Source: Arthrinium phaeospermum
Lineage: Eukaryota > Ascomycota > Sordariomycetes > Amphisphaeriales > Apiosporaceae
Length of the DNA: 64,000 bases
Direction: 5' to 3'
Assembly: GCA_006503535.1 (NCBI GenBank)
Contig: QYRS01000013.1
Coordinates: 372,001-436,000 of the forward strand
Under the pieces are notes generated by a model. That model searched no databases, was not told the origin of the DNA, and saw nothing but the letters and a program-made list of their open reading frames with translations. Made by a program: the position numbers and the translations under genes. This document shows, one piece after another, positions 34,538 through 45,755 of the stretch; the first letter of the stretch is position 1, and every line of letters starts with the position of its first letter.

Positions 34538-36148
34538 ATGGCGAGGGTGACGACTGACTTTGGGCCTATAGCGGGAAGCTATCCATCGCCCCCGACCTAC
34601 TATAGCTCCCCGAACCGGCGCAAACCGTCGTTGGGTTCTCTGTACGAGCAAACACAATCCATGTCGTCCTCATCGTCGCCCCAGGCGCAGTCGGGCAGTC
34701 ATGGTCATGGCAACGGTCAGGACAAGAGCCCGCTATCGTCACTGAATCTGGGCTTTCTAAAGACTCTGTCGGAGAAGCGGACGACGAGGGACGGCCAACC
34801 TGCGAAGCGCCGAGGGCCGAAGCCGGACAGCAAGCCCGCGCTTACCCGGCGGCAAGAATTGAACAGACAGGCCCAAAGGTAGGTGTTTTCATGATAGGCA
34901 CATGACTGAAAGAAAATCTTGTGCGCCTGGGTCTTATGCCTGGTTGCTTTTAAATGGGGTCCTATACTGACACTCAGCTGCAGAACACATCGAGAGCGGA
35001 AAGAACTGTACATCAAAGCGCTCGAGGACGAGGTATTACGACTGAAGGAGATTTACTCCAACGTGTCGCAGGATAAAGACAAGCTGGCCGAGGAGAACAA
35101 GCAGCTCAAAGGCCTCCTGAACCAGAACGGCATTACCATGGCCTCGCCCGGCCGCATGGACGACGTAATCAGCAACCCGAGCCTCGGCTACACGTCAAGT
35201 GCCAGTGTTTCCGGTGGCAGCTATGCGCCCGGGTCCGCAACGACGTACACCCCGCCGTTGACGTCGCAGTCTATCCCACTGTCGGCGTCGTCGCAAGGGA
35301 TGCCGCACTTTCAACAACAGCTTTCGCAGCAGGGCCGGAGTACGAGCCAGCATCCTTCCCACCACCAACAGCACGGCCGCGTTGATTACGACCAAGTTGG
35401 CGTAGATTTCGTTTTAACGTACGAGAGCCCCGTTGACCCCTCGAAGGCATACATGTCACCACCCCCTCAGTGACGGGGGGCAACCCCTGAAAGCACTCTT
35501 CCCCCCTGCGCTGCGCCCTCTCCGTGCCAAATGGTGAGAGCGAGACGAAACCGCCCTCGCATTGCTGGGTATTGATCAGTGTAGCTAATTGCAGCGTTGG
35601 GGAGGTGTTGTAGTCTCGAGAGGCCGTGTATGGACCACATGCCCTACCTGGTCGACCGCGCCCGGGACGGCACGGGCGAGCCCTGTGGCCACACGCTCAT
35701 GGCCAGCTGCCCGCCCGAACCGGTCGACAAGCTGACCAACGAGATTCCATTCGGGTATAGCCATACTCGCTCAGAAGAGGGCAAGTCGGGGCAGCGCACG
35801 TGGGAACTCTCCAAGGGCGACCTGGCAACCCTGCTGGATCTGAGTCAAAAACTCGACCTGGACGGCGAGATCACACCTGTCATGGCCTGGGGCATGATTC
35901 TGGCGCATCCCAGGCTGTCGGAAATAAGACCCGAAGAGTTTCGCAAGTTGGCGGACGAGCTTAAGGGCAAGGTCCGGTGCTACGGGTAGGCTCATCCATC
36001 CCATTTCCCCGCGTCCCTTTGAATCTTGTCAGAGTAGACGAAACTGACCACCATCTTACAACACAGGTTCGGAGCTGTCATGGAAGAGTTTGAGGTCCGA
36101 GATGCGCTCAACGGGGTGCTGAGCACCAAGCCAGAGTATGTCTATTGA
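34538..36148 (+). CDS. bZIP transcription factor
   Basis: I build 426 residues from exons 34538-34878, 34984-35469, 35614-35985 and 36067-36148. The first intron splits the basic region, giving NRQAQRTHRERKELYIKAL, followed by a heptad-spaced leucine zipper (ALEDEVLRLKEIY to LKGLLNQNG). The NxxAQ...R pattern is the Yap/AP-1-like fungal type. The N-terminus is Ser-rich with a basic patch (AKRRGPKPDSK); the middle is Ser/Gln/His-rich. The C-terminal part (MDHMPYLVDRA; SKGDLATLLDLSQKL; GFGAVMEEFEVRDAL) looks like a conserved regulatory domain of fungal bZIP proteins, but I cannot name its ligand. The third exon junction is the least certain: it skips an in-frame TGA at 35471-35473 by using a GTGACG donor at 35470 and a TGTAG acceptor. 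If it is wrong the protein ends near 35473. Confidence 0.8.
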
Positions 36149-37002
36149 TTTATTTGACCTTCGATCGATGTTACAAGCGTGTGAGTACCCGTCGTGAGAA
36201 ACAGTCTCCTGTTATCAATGTCAATTTGAGTCGTTGTACCTGTACTCTGACTGGTACACGGGCTATTTCTCTGGCTGGTTGATATTTGGATTGATTTGAC
36301 ATCATGATGCAAATATATAATATATGAAATTATATATCATAGTCGCACAGCTCAAGGAAAGCATCAAGTGTAAGATTGGATGTAAACCAGACCTGCTTGC
36401 TATCCTCAGAAATAAGTACTCTACCAGACATAGGTACCTAGCTTGAGGTCTGCAAACATGCACCAAGAGTACCTGCGTGTTGATGACCTATGTAGTAGAG
36501 AGAGTTTGAATATTTACTACGCCCTCTGAGCCCCCCAATATACCGTGTGAGAATTAAGTGAATACTGCGTATTTCTTGAGAAGTGTTTTTGTATGGGGAA
36601 TTTTCATCACCAGGCATGCTGGTGCCTCAATGTATTGATGTCGTGAGGGAAGTTCAAGCACTCCACGGGCAAACATTGAATGCAGGGCGCCAGGCGCTAT
36701 GGTACCTACATCAAGTACCTACTGCCATGTGCCCCACCAAGGCGCACCGTCTCGCCGAGTGCTGAGTCGTCCTCCCCTCCCACCTCCCTCCCACTTGCAC
36801 TCACCCCACCAAAATTGAAAGTGCGAAATTCAAGGCGCCCGCAACATTTTCTCTGGGTCAAACCACCCGATCGACCGCACTCCAGACACGACGGCCGGAA
36901 ACAGGTAGAACCCTTCACAACCACTACACGACGTGAAGGAAAACAGCCCCATTGAGCTGTCTGTTATTTTTATCTCATTTTTACGCAACTGAGATTCCCA
37001 AA
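36149..37002. other. Intergenic region between the bZIP and eIF3d genes
   Basis: About 0.85 kb between tandem plus-strand genes. The first part is AT-rich with a hairpin (36313-36337). The part from about 36770 is pyrimidine- and CA-rich and is probably the eIF3d promoter and leader. Confidence 0.6.
36313..36337 (+). terminator. AT-rich inverted repeat 3' of the bZIP gene, possible 3'-end element
   Basis: ATATATAAT and ATTATATAT are perfect 9-bp arms with a 7-nt loop, 165 nt after the bZIP stop codon. TA-rich elements of this kind act as polyadenylation efficiency elements in fungi, so this may mark the transcript end; that is inference. Confidence 0.4.
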
Positions 37003-38880
37003 ATGACATCCTCTCTGGCCGACTTGATCGCGGCCCTTCCCGCCGAGGATGGATGGGGCCCGCCTGCCGTCACAGAGACGACTCTGAACGGCGTCCCGTA
37101 CGCTCCCTTCTCCAAGGGCGACAAGCTGGGTCGCATGGCCGATTGGACAACCGACAGCAAGAGCGAGCGTGGCGGACGACAGCAGTACAATAGGAATTAC
37201 AGAGGTATGTCCAAACCCGTCGATATCTTATCAAGACGCACACAGGCAAAAATTGCCCAACTGCTGGCAATTTACCAATTACTGACATCCCCTCCGCATC
37301 AGACCAGCAGATTTACGGTGCTGGAACCGCCGCTATCTTCACTGCCCCGGTTACAGAGGCCGACGAGGCATCCTTCTCCGTCGTCAGCAGAGAGCCGACC
37401 AAGACCCGATACGGCCGTGGCGCCATCTTCACACGAGGTGGCCGTGGAGCGCGTGGCGCTCAGCAGGGTGCTAGGGGCGGCCGTGGCGGTCCGATGGGAC
37501 GCGGTGGCCGAGGCGGCCAAGGAGGCTACGATAACTACAGCAACCGTGGCCGGGGCAACGCCAGTAGGGGTGGTAGACGCTTTGGCTGGAAGGACTACGA
37601 CAAGCCCCAGCGAAACCGAGATGCTAGCATCAACATCAAGGCAGACTGGCAGCTGTTGGAAGAGATCGACTTCAACCGACTTGCCAAGCTCAACCTCGAC
37701 GCCGACGAGGGCGAGGATGTTGACAGCTACGGTTTCCTCCACTACTACGACCGGTCTTTCGACAAGGCCCCCGTCAAGGCTACCGAGAGAAGACTTACTG
37801 CTCTCGACCGTGCCACATACAATGTTACGACTTCCTCGGATCCCGTCATTCAGGAGCTCGCCGAGAAGGATGAGGCTACTATTTTCGCTACCGACAGCAT
37901 TCTGTCCATGCTGATGTGCTCGCCTCGCTCCGTCTACCCCTGGGACATCGTCGTCGTACGACAGGGCAACAAGATCTTCCTGGACAAGCGTGACAGCGCC
38001 GCTCTGGACATGGTGACGGTCAACGAGAACGCCGCCGACGCCCCTCTGGAGGAGGGCAGCAAGGAGGGCATCAACCACCCTATCGCTCTCGCCGAGGAGG
38101 CCACCTACATCAACCACAACTTTGCCAACCAAGTTGTGCTGGAGAACGAGTCGCAGCGTGTAGATATGCCGCACGAGAACCCCTTCTACAATGCGTCGGA
38201 AGAGACGGAGCCCCCGGCCAGCAAGACCTACAAGTACCGCAAGTTCGACCTCTCGCTCAACGAGGAGGAGCCGATGTACCTTGTTGTGCGCACTGAGCTG
38301 GATGCTGTGCAAAAGAACGCTATCAGCGGGGAGGATCAGTATGTAACGGTCAAGGCGCTCAACGAGTTCGACAACAAGGCCCAAGGTAGTGGCGGCGCTC
38401 TGGACTGGAGAAGCAAGCTGGCTACCCAGCGCGGTGCCGTTGTGGCTACCGAGATGAAGAACAACAGCGTCAAGCTCGCCCGATGGACGGTGCAGAGCAT
38501 CCTGGCCAAGGCTGACGTGATGAAGATTGGGTAAGTTTCATTCCTCCGATGGGTGTTTTCTCTCTATGTGCAGATTTGCTGACCAGATACACAGATTCGT
38601 GTCCCGTGCCAGCCCCAAGGTCAACGACAAGCACGTGATTCTGGGAGTTATTGGCTGGAAGCCTCGCGACTTCGCCAACCAGATGAACCTGTCGCTGTCC
38701 AACGGTTGGGGCATTGTCCGCACCATTGCGGACATGTGCCTCAAGCGCGAGGAGGGCAAGTTTGTGCTTGTCAAGGACCCCAACAAGTCGATCCTGCGCC
38801 TCTACGAGGTTCCCGCCGGAAGCTTTGATGATGACGACGAGGTCGAGGAGGTCGCTGAGGCTGCCGATGCTGAAGAGTAG
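37003..38880 (+). CDS. EIF3D: Eukaryotic translation initiation factor 3 subunit D
   Basis: Exons 37003-37204, 37303-38530 and 38595-38880 give 571 residues, the usual length for eIF3d. The N-terminus ([18 protein letters not shown]) and [13 protein letters not shown] are typical of the family. An RGG-rich stretch (around residues 100-140: [12 protein letters not shown] and similar) is a likely RNA-binding and arginine-methylation region. The core contains [42 protein letters not shown] and a C-terminal [17 protein letters not shown] block; the tail is acidic. eIF3d sits on the eIF3 complex at the mRNA exit side of the 40S subunit and in animals can bind the mRNA cap. Introns are 98 and 64 nt with GT...AG ends. 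The start ATG lies in CCCAAAATG. Confidence 0.97.
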
Positions 38881-39597
38881 ATAGAATAGTCCTCTGAGAG
38901 CAGGAAGGAGAATCATCCAATCGGCGGTTGTATAACAGCACGAGGTTTATGACATGGCAAGCAAAAAGCACAGGTAGTCTTATTTCCCGGAAGAGATGAA
39001 GAGATGAAGAAGTATTGAATAACTCGGACTGGACCCCTAGATGGTGATTTGAGTACCGGTAGCCAGGCCCTCGCGCCAAATATATCATCGAAGTTCCTAC
39101 ATCGTAAGCCTCTCCCAGATAGATGCTTAGGGACATTCCTAGTCCTTCCTACCTAGGACACGGCATGTCAAGGGTGAGCGCTCTGATGCGTGCAAGAGCG
39201 GCTCGTATGCGTCTAGCAGCCATTGGTATTGCCAATTGCAGTCAAATTCTCCAAAGCTGAGGGAGGCCTCGGTATCGCAAGCCGAACTACCGCTTCTTGA
39301 TGCAGGCGTCGTGCCCCTGCGCAGGGCAGCCAGTAAAGTGGTACGATCCATCCCATTGAGAGAGAAAGAAAAGAAAAAAAAAACATGTGCTCCGAAGCTC
39401 CGAATGCAGCCCCACGGAACCCCACCATGACGAAGCGCAAAAGCGCAAAGCTGCCCCGCGATCCTACATACCGTCCGGTGTTTCAACAGCACTTTGAGAT
39501 TTTACTCAAGTTTACGGCCTGTCTCTTGTCATTTGGCTTCTCCATCCATCATTTCACCAACCACCTACAGAGGAAGTCGTCGTGAAATACCGCAACC
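38881..39597. other. Intergenic region between the eIF3d and epimerase genes
   Basis: About 0.7 kb holding the eIF3d 3' UTR and the epimerase promoter. An A-rich run with GA bias lies at 39359-39385. No gene is visible. Confidence 0.6.
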
Positions 39598-40632
39598 ATG
39601 GCTCCCAAGGCAATCATAGCTCCCTCCATCCTCTCGGCTGACTTTGCTCAGCTGGGCGCCGATTGTGTGAGGACCATGGAACAGGGCGCCGATTGGCTGC
39701 ACGTAGACATCATGTAAGTATAGCAGAGGGTGTTTTCGAGGTCGGGCTTGGTCCCGGGGGTCATCTACATACATGTAGCTTGCTTGCTGGCTAGATATCC
39801 GATACTACTTACTGCCTTCTACTGCCCGCCCGCGACGTCTTCTCCATGCCGTCCGTTGATCTGCGTGACCTCCACCCCGTTCGTTGGCTGACCATGCGAC
39901 CCCGACCGCTAGGGACGGCCACTTCGTGCCCAACATCACCTTCGGCGCGCCCGTCGTGGCCAAGGTCCGCAAGCACGTCGAGCCCCCGAGCGCCAAGTAC
40001 GGCCGCGGCACCTTCGACTGCCACATGATGATCGCCGAGCCCAAGAAGTGGGTCAAGGAGTTCCAGAAGGCCGGCTGCGACCTCTACTGCTTCCACTACG
40101 AGGCCGCCTTCTCCTCCGCCGCCGAGAGCCCCGAGGGCCACTCGGACGCCAAGACCAGCCCCAAGGAGCTCATCCGCTACATCCACGACTGCGGCCTGCT
40201 CGCCGGCATCGCCCTCAAGCCCGCGACGGGTGTCGATGTCCTCAACGAGATCCTCGAGAACCCCGACGAGAAGGAGAGGCCCGATGTAAGAATGGCATTT
40301 CCCTGATGACACATATGAGAGAGAGAGAGAGAGAGAAACACACAGCTAACGCGAAATACCCGCTACAGATGGTCCTGATCATGACGGTCGAGCCGGGCTT
40401 CGGCGGGCAAAAGTTCATGGCGTCGGAGCTGCCCAAGGTCCAGGCCCTGCGCGAGAAGTACCCGAACCTCAACATCGAGGTCGACGGCGGGCTGGGACCC
40501 GGCACCATCGACCAGGCCGCCGACGCGGGCGCCAATGTCATCGTGGCCGGCAGCGCCGTCTTCGGCGCCAAGGACCCCTCCGAGGTCATCTCGGTGCTGC
40601 GCGACACCGTCAACAAGCGGTCGGGCGCTTGA
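39598..40632 (+). CDS. RPE1: Ribulose-phosphate 3-epimerase
   Basis: Exons 39598-39713, 39913-40285 and 40369-40632 give 250 residues. The enzyme interconverts D-ribulose 5-phosphate and D-xylulose 5-phosphate in the cytosolic pentose phosphate pathway. Family motifs are all present in TIM-barrel order: [27 protein letters not shown] (catalytic Asp and metal-binding His), [35 protein letters not shown] and [10 protein letters not shown] (second catalytic Asp). The first intron falls within the codon for the Met of VDIMDG; it is 199 nt, longer than the others. The second intron carries a GA repeat close to its donor. Confidence 0.97.
40318..40337 (+). repeat. GA microsatellite inside an epimerase intron
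   Basis: A (GA)9-type purine run occupies about a quarter of the 83-nt second intron of the epimerase gene, between donor and branch region (the likely branch is GCTAAC at 40345-40350). Length variation here would change intron size but not the coding frame. Confidence 0.9.
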
Positions 40633-41127
40633 CTGGGGGGCGGTCTCGAGAAGCTGTAGCCGGAAGGAACCGCCTCCAGTCAACTTGTTGAAGTGTAGAT
40701 ACCTCCTTGAGAGTAACTTAAGTACACTGGCTAGGTTTGAACATGACGGCAGAGTGAATAAATCAAAAAGAAGAAAGAACAAACCATTGATGGTTGTGAT
40801 TGACAAACGTTTGAGTGGTGAAAACGTATGCATAATCATGAGATGACGGGCAACGGTGTGTGAATCAAAATGCGGCACGCAAAGGCATAGTAGCTTCATC
40901 AACAGGGTCGGTCAAAAAATGTACGAGCTATCCTAATCTATCTCTAACCCGGGACATTGGGAGGTCAAATAGGGGTAGGCTTCGTATCAGAACAACACCA
41001 GCGCGAAATTGACGTATATTGTGCGGAATTTACTTTTCATTATTGTCGTTATTCCTCAAACCTCATTCCGGCTATGGAACAGGACGTCTGAAGGGTTTTG
41101 CTCCACGTGAGCGAAAGCCGACATGAT
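40633..41127. other. Convergent intergenic region (epimerase / Tpa1-like)
   Basis: About 0.5 kb between two convergent genes, AT-rich in the middle, with no coding signal. It should hold both 3' UTRs. Confidence 0.6.
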
Positions 41128-43158
41128 TTACTCTGAGAACCCGTTCCACTCCTCCTCGCTGTTATCCGCCTCCTTTTTGTCATTATCATCATCTTCTTCT
41201 TCGTCGTCATCCTGCTCCTCAATATCCAAGGTTCCAGAGATATCCCAGCGATCGCCGGGCGCCTTGCGGCTCACGTACTTGACGAACTTGAGGGTGCCGC
41301 TGTCGCGCAGCACGATGGTCATCTTGTTCCAAGACGCCGCCTGGAAGAACAGGATGTTGTCGTCGTCACCGCTCGACTTGTAGACGGCGGCGTCCTCGGC
41401 GCTGTCGTCATCGCCGGCCATGTAGACCTCGTGGCCGCCGACCTCCTCTACTGGCTCGGGCTCCTCCTCCTTGCCCTTCTTCTTCTTATCCTTGCCCTTG
41501 GACTTTCCTTTGGACTTGGAAGGGGCTTCGGCCTCCTCCTCCTCCTCTTCTTCGTCGTCCGCCTCATCGCCCCAGCCTTTGGTCGGGGTGATACCCAGGT
41601 TGATCTCCAGGCGAGGCTTACCCTCGTGGCCTGTAGCTAGAGTGTAATCCTTGCCGCGTCGGAACCGCCGGGCCATGAAGTCGTGGTTCTCGATGGTGCT
41701 GCTGGTCGCCATCTGGAGCCAACGGCGGAATTGCGGGCTGGGGAGGAAATCGTCGAGCAGTTCTTGCAGCGGGGACTTCTCCTTGGGCGCCTTCTTGTTG
41801 CCCTTTGAGGATGACTTTGAGGGATGCAGGTAAAGGAAGCGGTGCTTGTGAGGAGGCTTGGCAACCTTCCACTGGCCCTTCTCGATCTCCGAGCTGTCTT
41901 CGGGCAACGCCTCCTTCTCCGCCGCGGTGACATATTCGTGTAAACGGGCGCCAAACTTCTTGCCAAGAATGTCGCCCAGCGTGATACTAGATTCTTCGTC
42001 GAACTGTTCCTGGACTTGTTCGAGGGTGTCTGGCGTAAGGTATGTGGGCGCCATGTATTTGAGGAGGAACTCGAGATCTTCCTCGTTGAACTCGTCTGAC
42101 GAGTCTGTTTGCTTGATAGTGACGGGTTGCGCGCGCGGTGTGTCGTACTGGTCCGGGTTGCCCTGGAGCTGCATCAAGCTGCTGTTTGCCGCCGCCTTCT
42201 CCTCGGCGCCCTTGATATATCCGTCTTCGCCGGGCTGCGGGATGTGGAACCAGCCGCTGATGGCCATGCGGACGCGGCCGCCCTGCTTCTTGAGCTGCTT
42301 GGCGTTCTCGGCGTGGTAGACCTCCTCGACGTCGTGGAAGCTCTCGCCCGGCTGGACGGCGAAGAAGCTGAGCTGGTTCCAGGCAGGGGGGATGACCTTG
42401 CTCACATCGGCCGCTGGCGTCTTTGCCGTCTGGCCGTCCTTTCCTTGTCGGTCGACGACGGGGAAGAGGCGCAATGCGCCGCCCCATTCCGGCTTCCACG
42501 GAATGTCGGGGTCCACAAGATATAGGATGAAGCTGACCTTCCGGCTGCCGATGACGTCGTCGTGGCAGAGCAGGAAAGAGCCCGGAGTGTAGACGTTGAT
42601 GGCCAGGTCCGTCTTCTTGCCGCTTAGGGGGCCGCAGTCGGTGATGTGCGACACATAGTCTCGGAACTGCTGCGAGTACATGGCATCGCGGAGAGCCAGC
42701 AGCGAAGGCAGCTTAGAGAGAGCTTCATCTTCGAGCCCGTCGAGGTTCGCCAGGTCGCCGGACTGGTGGATCTTGTAGATGTCTGTTTCCTTGGGCGTGA
42801 AGGAGACGTTCTCCTTGATTTCGTCGCGCACGGCGCGCAGCAGCTTGTCGTCGACTAGGTCGTGGATGACGGCATGTTTGTAGGGCGACGACTTGGCGTA
42901 CTCGTCTGTGTACTTCTTGAGGACCTTTTCGTCGAGCAGGCCTTTCCGGAATCTGGCATTGACCTCTTCGGCGCTCAAAGGTTTGGCTGCGGAAGCGTTG
43001 CTGGTCAGCTTTGGGCATGTAGACCGGGCCTGCCCTATAGCTCTCCTCTATAGGCGGGCGCAATCGGTAGTGGAGAGGTGCGACTTACAAGTCTTGGACT
43101 TCTTCTTGGTGGGTTTCTGGACGGCCGCTTGGCCTTGGGCTTCGGCTTTGCGCTTCAT
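41128..43158 (-). CDS. TPA1: Tpa1/Ofd1-type prolyl 3,4-dihydroxylase (2OG-Fe(II) oxygenase)
   Basis: Exons 43158-43089 and 42986-41128 give 642 residues. The short first exon encodes a lysine-rich likely nuclear signal (MKRKAEAQGQ; KPTKKKSK). The catalytic domain has an HxD pair in LLCHDDVIGSRKVSF (His165, Asp167), a candidate distal His241 in ESFHDVEEV, and the 2-oxoglutarate-binding Arg263 in GRVRMAISGWFH. A second, degenerate double-stranded helix domain and an Asp/Glu- and Lys-rich linker (EEEEEEEAEAPSKSKGK region) follow, as in the family. Known members hydroxylate a prolyl residue of ribosomal protein uS12 (Rps23) and link oxygen supply to translation termination and, in fission yeast, to sterol-regulated transcription. 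Its 5' end faces the class V enzyme gene. Confidence 0.92.
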
Positions 43159-44066
43159 GGTGAAAGGAAAGGCCAATTGGTACAGAGGGATTGAGCAGAG
43201 CGGCCTTGAACGAGAGTGAGGGCAATTGGGTGTTTTTAAAGGCGGTTCTGCTCATACGATTTGCTCGTTCTGAGGGATCGCCTTATCCAAATCTTTTTCC
43301 CCAATCGAACGATCAAAGTGGCAGAAACCAGTCGCTTTTTCTCACCGCCTGGCGATCACTCACTTGCTCACTTGCTCACTCACTCATTCACTGCTCACTT
43401 CACTTCAATGTCAACGGCTCACAAAAACTCTTGATGGGGGGGGGGGCAGTTTAACTACCTACATGTACGTACATATGTACCTACATAATGTTGCATGATG
43501 AAGCAACCATTTCGATTGATTTATGGGCTTGGTGCATGGAAGACAAGGCCCACGAAGCGCTTAGCCTTTTCGAATCGGATCTTGAAATCACTTAGCAGCC
43601 GTCGTGTCCCCGAGTGACAATGCTGCATATGGGCGCCTGCTGTGTCATGGACGGGCTTCATGCATTATGCATCTCAACGCCTGCTGATCTGGGAAATGAA
43701 TACAGCTGGCGGCAACGCACATGCTGAATCGGTCCACTATGCGATGATGATATCAAGAGACAGCCCCGCCCCTAAGGTTCGGTAGCTACTGTAGGCGGGG
43801 AAGACAGCATACTCGATGGAGCTACCGACTACCAACTTCCCAATCAGGAAAGCCACTCGATGTCGACCACTTGAAATGGCTCACACTTGGAGCTCTGCGC
43901 CGGTATCAAAGCTACTAGTCAATCCCATATAAGCTCTCGCTCTCACATACTTACATGCAAATATACACACACACTCTCTCTCTCTCTCTCTTTCCTCTCT
44001 CCGTATATAACCCCGTATACCATTAGAAGACCGAGACGGTCAAAGGCTGTTTGAAGCTTAGGCACC
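43159..44066. promoter_or_regulatory. Divergent promoter region (Tpa1-like / class V PLP enzyme)
   Basis: About 0.9 kb shared by two divergent genes. Toward the class V gene it has a (CT)9-type tract (about 43974-43992) and a TATATAA at 44004-44010, 57 nt before that start codon. Near 43350-43390 there are repeated CACTTGCTCACT units upstream of the Tpa1-like gene. Confidence 0.55.
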
Positions 44067-45444
44067 ATGACCATGGCACAATTCGATGTCACCGCGGCGC
44101 GTTCGAAATTCCCGGCTCTCAACCAGGATCAGGTCTACTTTGATAATGCCGGCGGCAGCCAGACGCTGGGGGCGGTCGTTGACTCGATATGCCAATACCT
44201 GACCAACAACAACGTTCAGCTGGGCGCCACGTACCGCGTCGGTAAGCTCGCAACGGCCCGGTATAACGACGGGTTTGCCGCGGCAGCCAAGTACGTGAAT
44301 GCTCAGGAGGATGAAATCGGTACGTTGCCCCTTTTCTGTACCCCCAGTGGGCAGCGCTGATCTAGGCTGTTTCCATACGTAGCCTTTGGTTCCTCGACGA
44401 CCCAGCTGTACCGGAACCTCTCCTACGCTCTGGAGTTCCAGGAGGGCGACGAGATCGTCATCTCGAGCATCGACCACGAGGCCAACATTGCGCCGTGGGT
44501 CGACCTCGCCGCCCGGAACAAGCTGACGCTCAAGTGGTGGACGCCGGCCAAGTCGACGAACCCCAAGCTGCTGCCGTCGGACCTCGAGGGCCTCCTGACG
44601 CCCAAGACGCGCCTCGTGACCTGCACGCACGCCAGCAACATCCTGGGCACCATCACCGACGTCAAGGCCGTCGCCGCCACCGTGCACGCCGCCGTCCCGG
44701 GCGCCCTCGTCTGCGTTGACGGGGTCGCCTATGCGCCGCACCGGCCCCTCGACCTGGCCGACCTCGGCGTCGACGTCTACTGCTTCTCGTGGTACAAGGT
44801 CTACGGCCCGCACATCTCCATGATGTACGCGCGGCAGGCCACGGCCCAGCAGCCGCACAACATGCGCAGCCTCGGCCACTTCTTCAAGGGCGGCGCCACG
44901 CTCGACGAGAAGCTCGGGCTCGCCGGCGCCAGCTACGAGCTGCTCCAGGCCGTGCCCCACGTCGTCGAGTACCTGGGCGGTACCGCGGGCGGTTGGCCCG
45001 CCCTCGTGGCCCACGAGCACGCGCTGCAGAAGACGTTGCTCGACTACCTCGCCTCCAAGCCCGACGTCTTCACCGTCGTCGGCGAGACCACGGCGGACCC
45101 CGCCGCGCGCGTCCCGACCGTCTCGTTCCTCGTCAAGGGCTGGACCGCCCAGGCGCTGGTCGAGACGGTCGAGAAGGCCACCAACTTCGGGTTCCGCTGG
45201 GGCGCCTTCTACTCGAACCGGCTGGCGTACGACCTGCTGGGCTTGGAGCCCGATGGCGTGGTCCGGATCAGCATGGTGCACTACAACACAGGTAAGCCCG
45301 CCCGCCCGTCCGCCCCCCCCCTGCCAGCCTGGCCTGCCTAGAGAAAACCTGGAAAACATGAAATCATGCTAAACTGCAATGTGTCCTGTAGTGGAAGAAG
45401 TCAAAGGCATTATTGCGGCTATAGAAAAGGCCGTCTTACAGTGA
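44067..45444 (+). CDS. Class V aminotransferase / cysteine desulfurase-like PLP enzyme
   Basis: Exons 44067-44319, 44383-45291 and 45392-45444 give 404 residues. The fold is that of NifS/SufS-like class V PLP enzymes: VYFDNAGGSQT near the N-terminus, AFGSSTTQLYRNLS (phosphate-binding loop), ISSIDHEANIAPW, THASNILGTI, VDGVAYAPHRP (Asp for the pyridine nitrogen) and CFSWYKVYGPH with the Schiff-base Lys223. A true desulfurase has a catalytic Cys in a loop of the type RxGxHC or SACxSG; the corresponding region here (GFRWGAFYSNRLAYDLLG) has none. It is therefore probably not a sulfur donor for Fe-S clusters; a lyase, epimerase or aminotransferase role fits better. No mitochondrial targeting sequence is evident. 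Confidence 0.85.
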
Positions 45445-45755
45445 GACGGCTTGCGGGAGACTTTGATTCTGAAATATGATGATTCCTTTAGTGCGATACA
45501 TCAAATAGTGGTGTACCTACTCCGTAACGTCGTCTAGAACAAAGAGGTCTTGCTATTCTAAGTGAGTGATTCCAGCCGCCAATGCAGATGCTACGCTATG
45601 CAAATGCATAAGTTCCAACCCGCGCCAAATATATCCCACGACAAGGCCGCCTTTGATATCCTGACCATTCCGCAACGCCCGACACGCTATTGAAAATGAC
45701 AACCTAACTCCATGCTAAAAATGGCAAAAATGCTGGGCCCTGACCACGACTCTGT
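45445..45755. other. Convergent intergenic region (class V enzyme / Ppn1)
   Basis: Some 310 nt between convergent genes. It contains one TACTCCGTA (45518-45526), the reverse complement of the dispersed TACGGAGTA motif. Nothing coding. Confidence 0.6.

Noticed and set aside
37299..38384. 361-codon minus-strand open frame
   Set aside because: Antisense of the eIF3d main exon, produced by its codon bias.
44058..45359. 433-codon minus-strand open frame
   Set aside because: Antisense of the class V enzyme gene; composition is Gly/Arg/Val-rich as expected for a shadow of GC-rich coding DNA.
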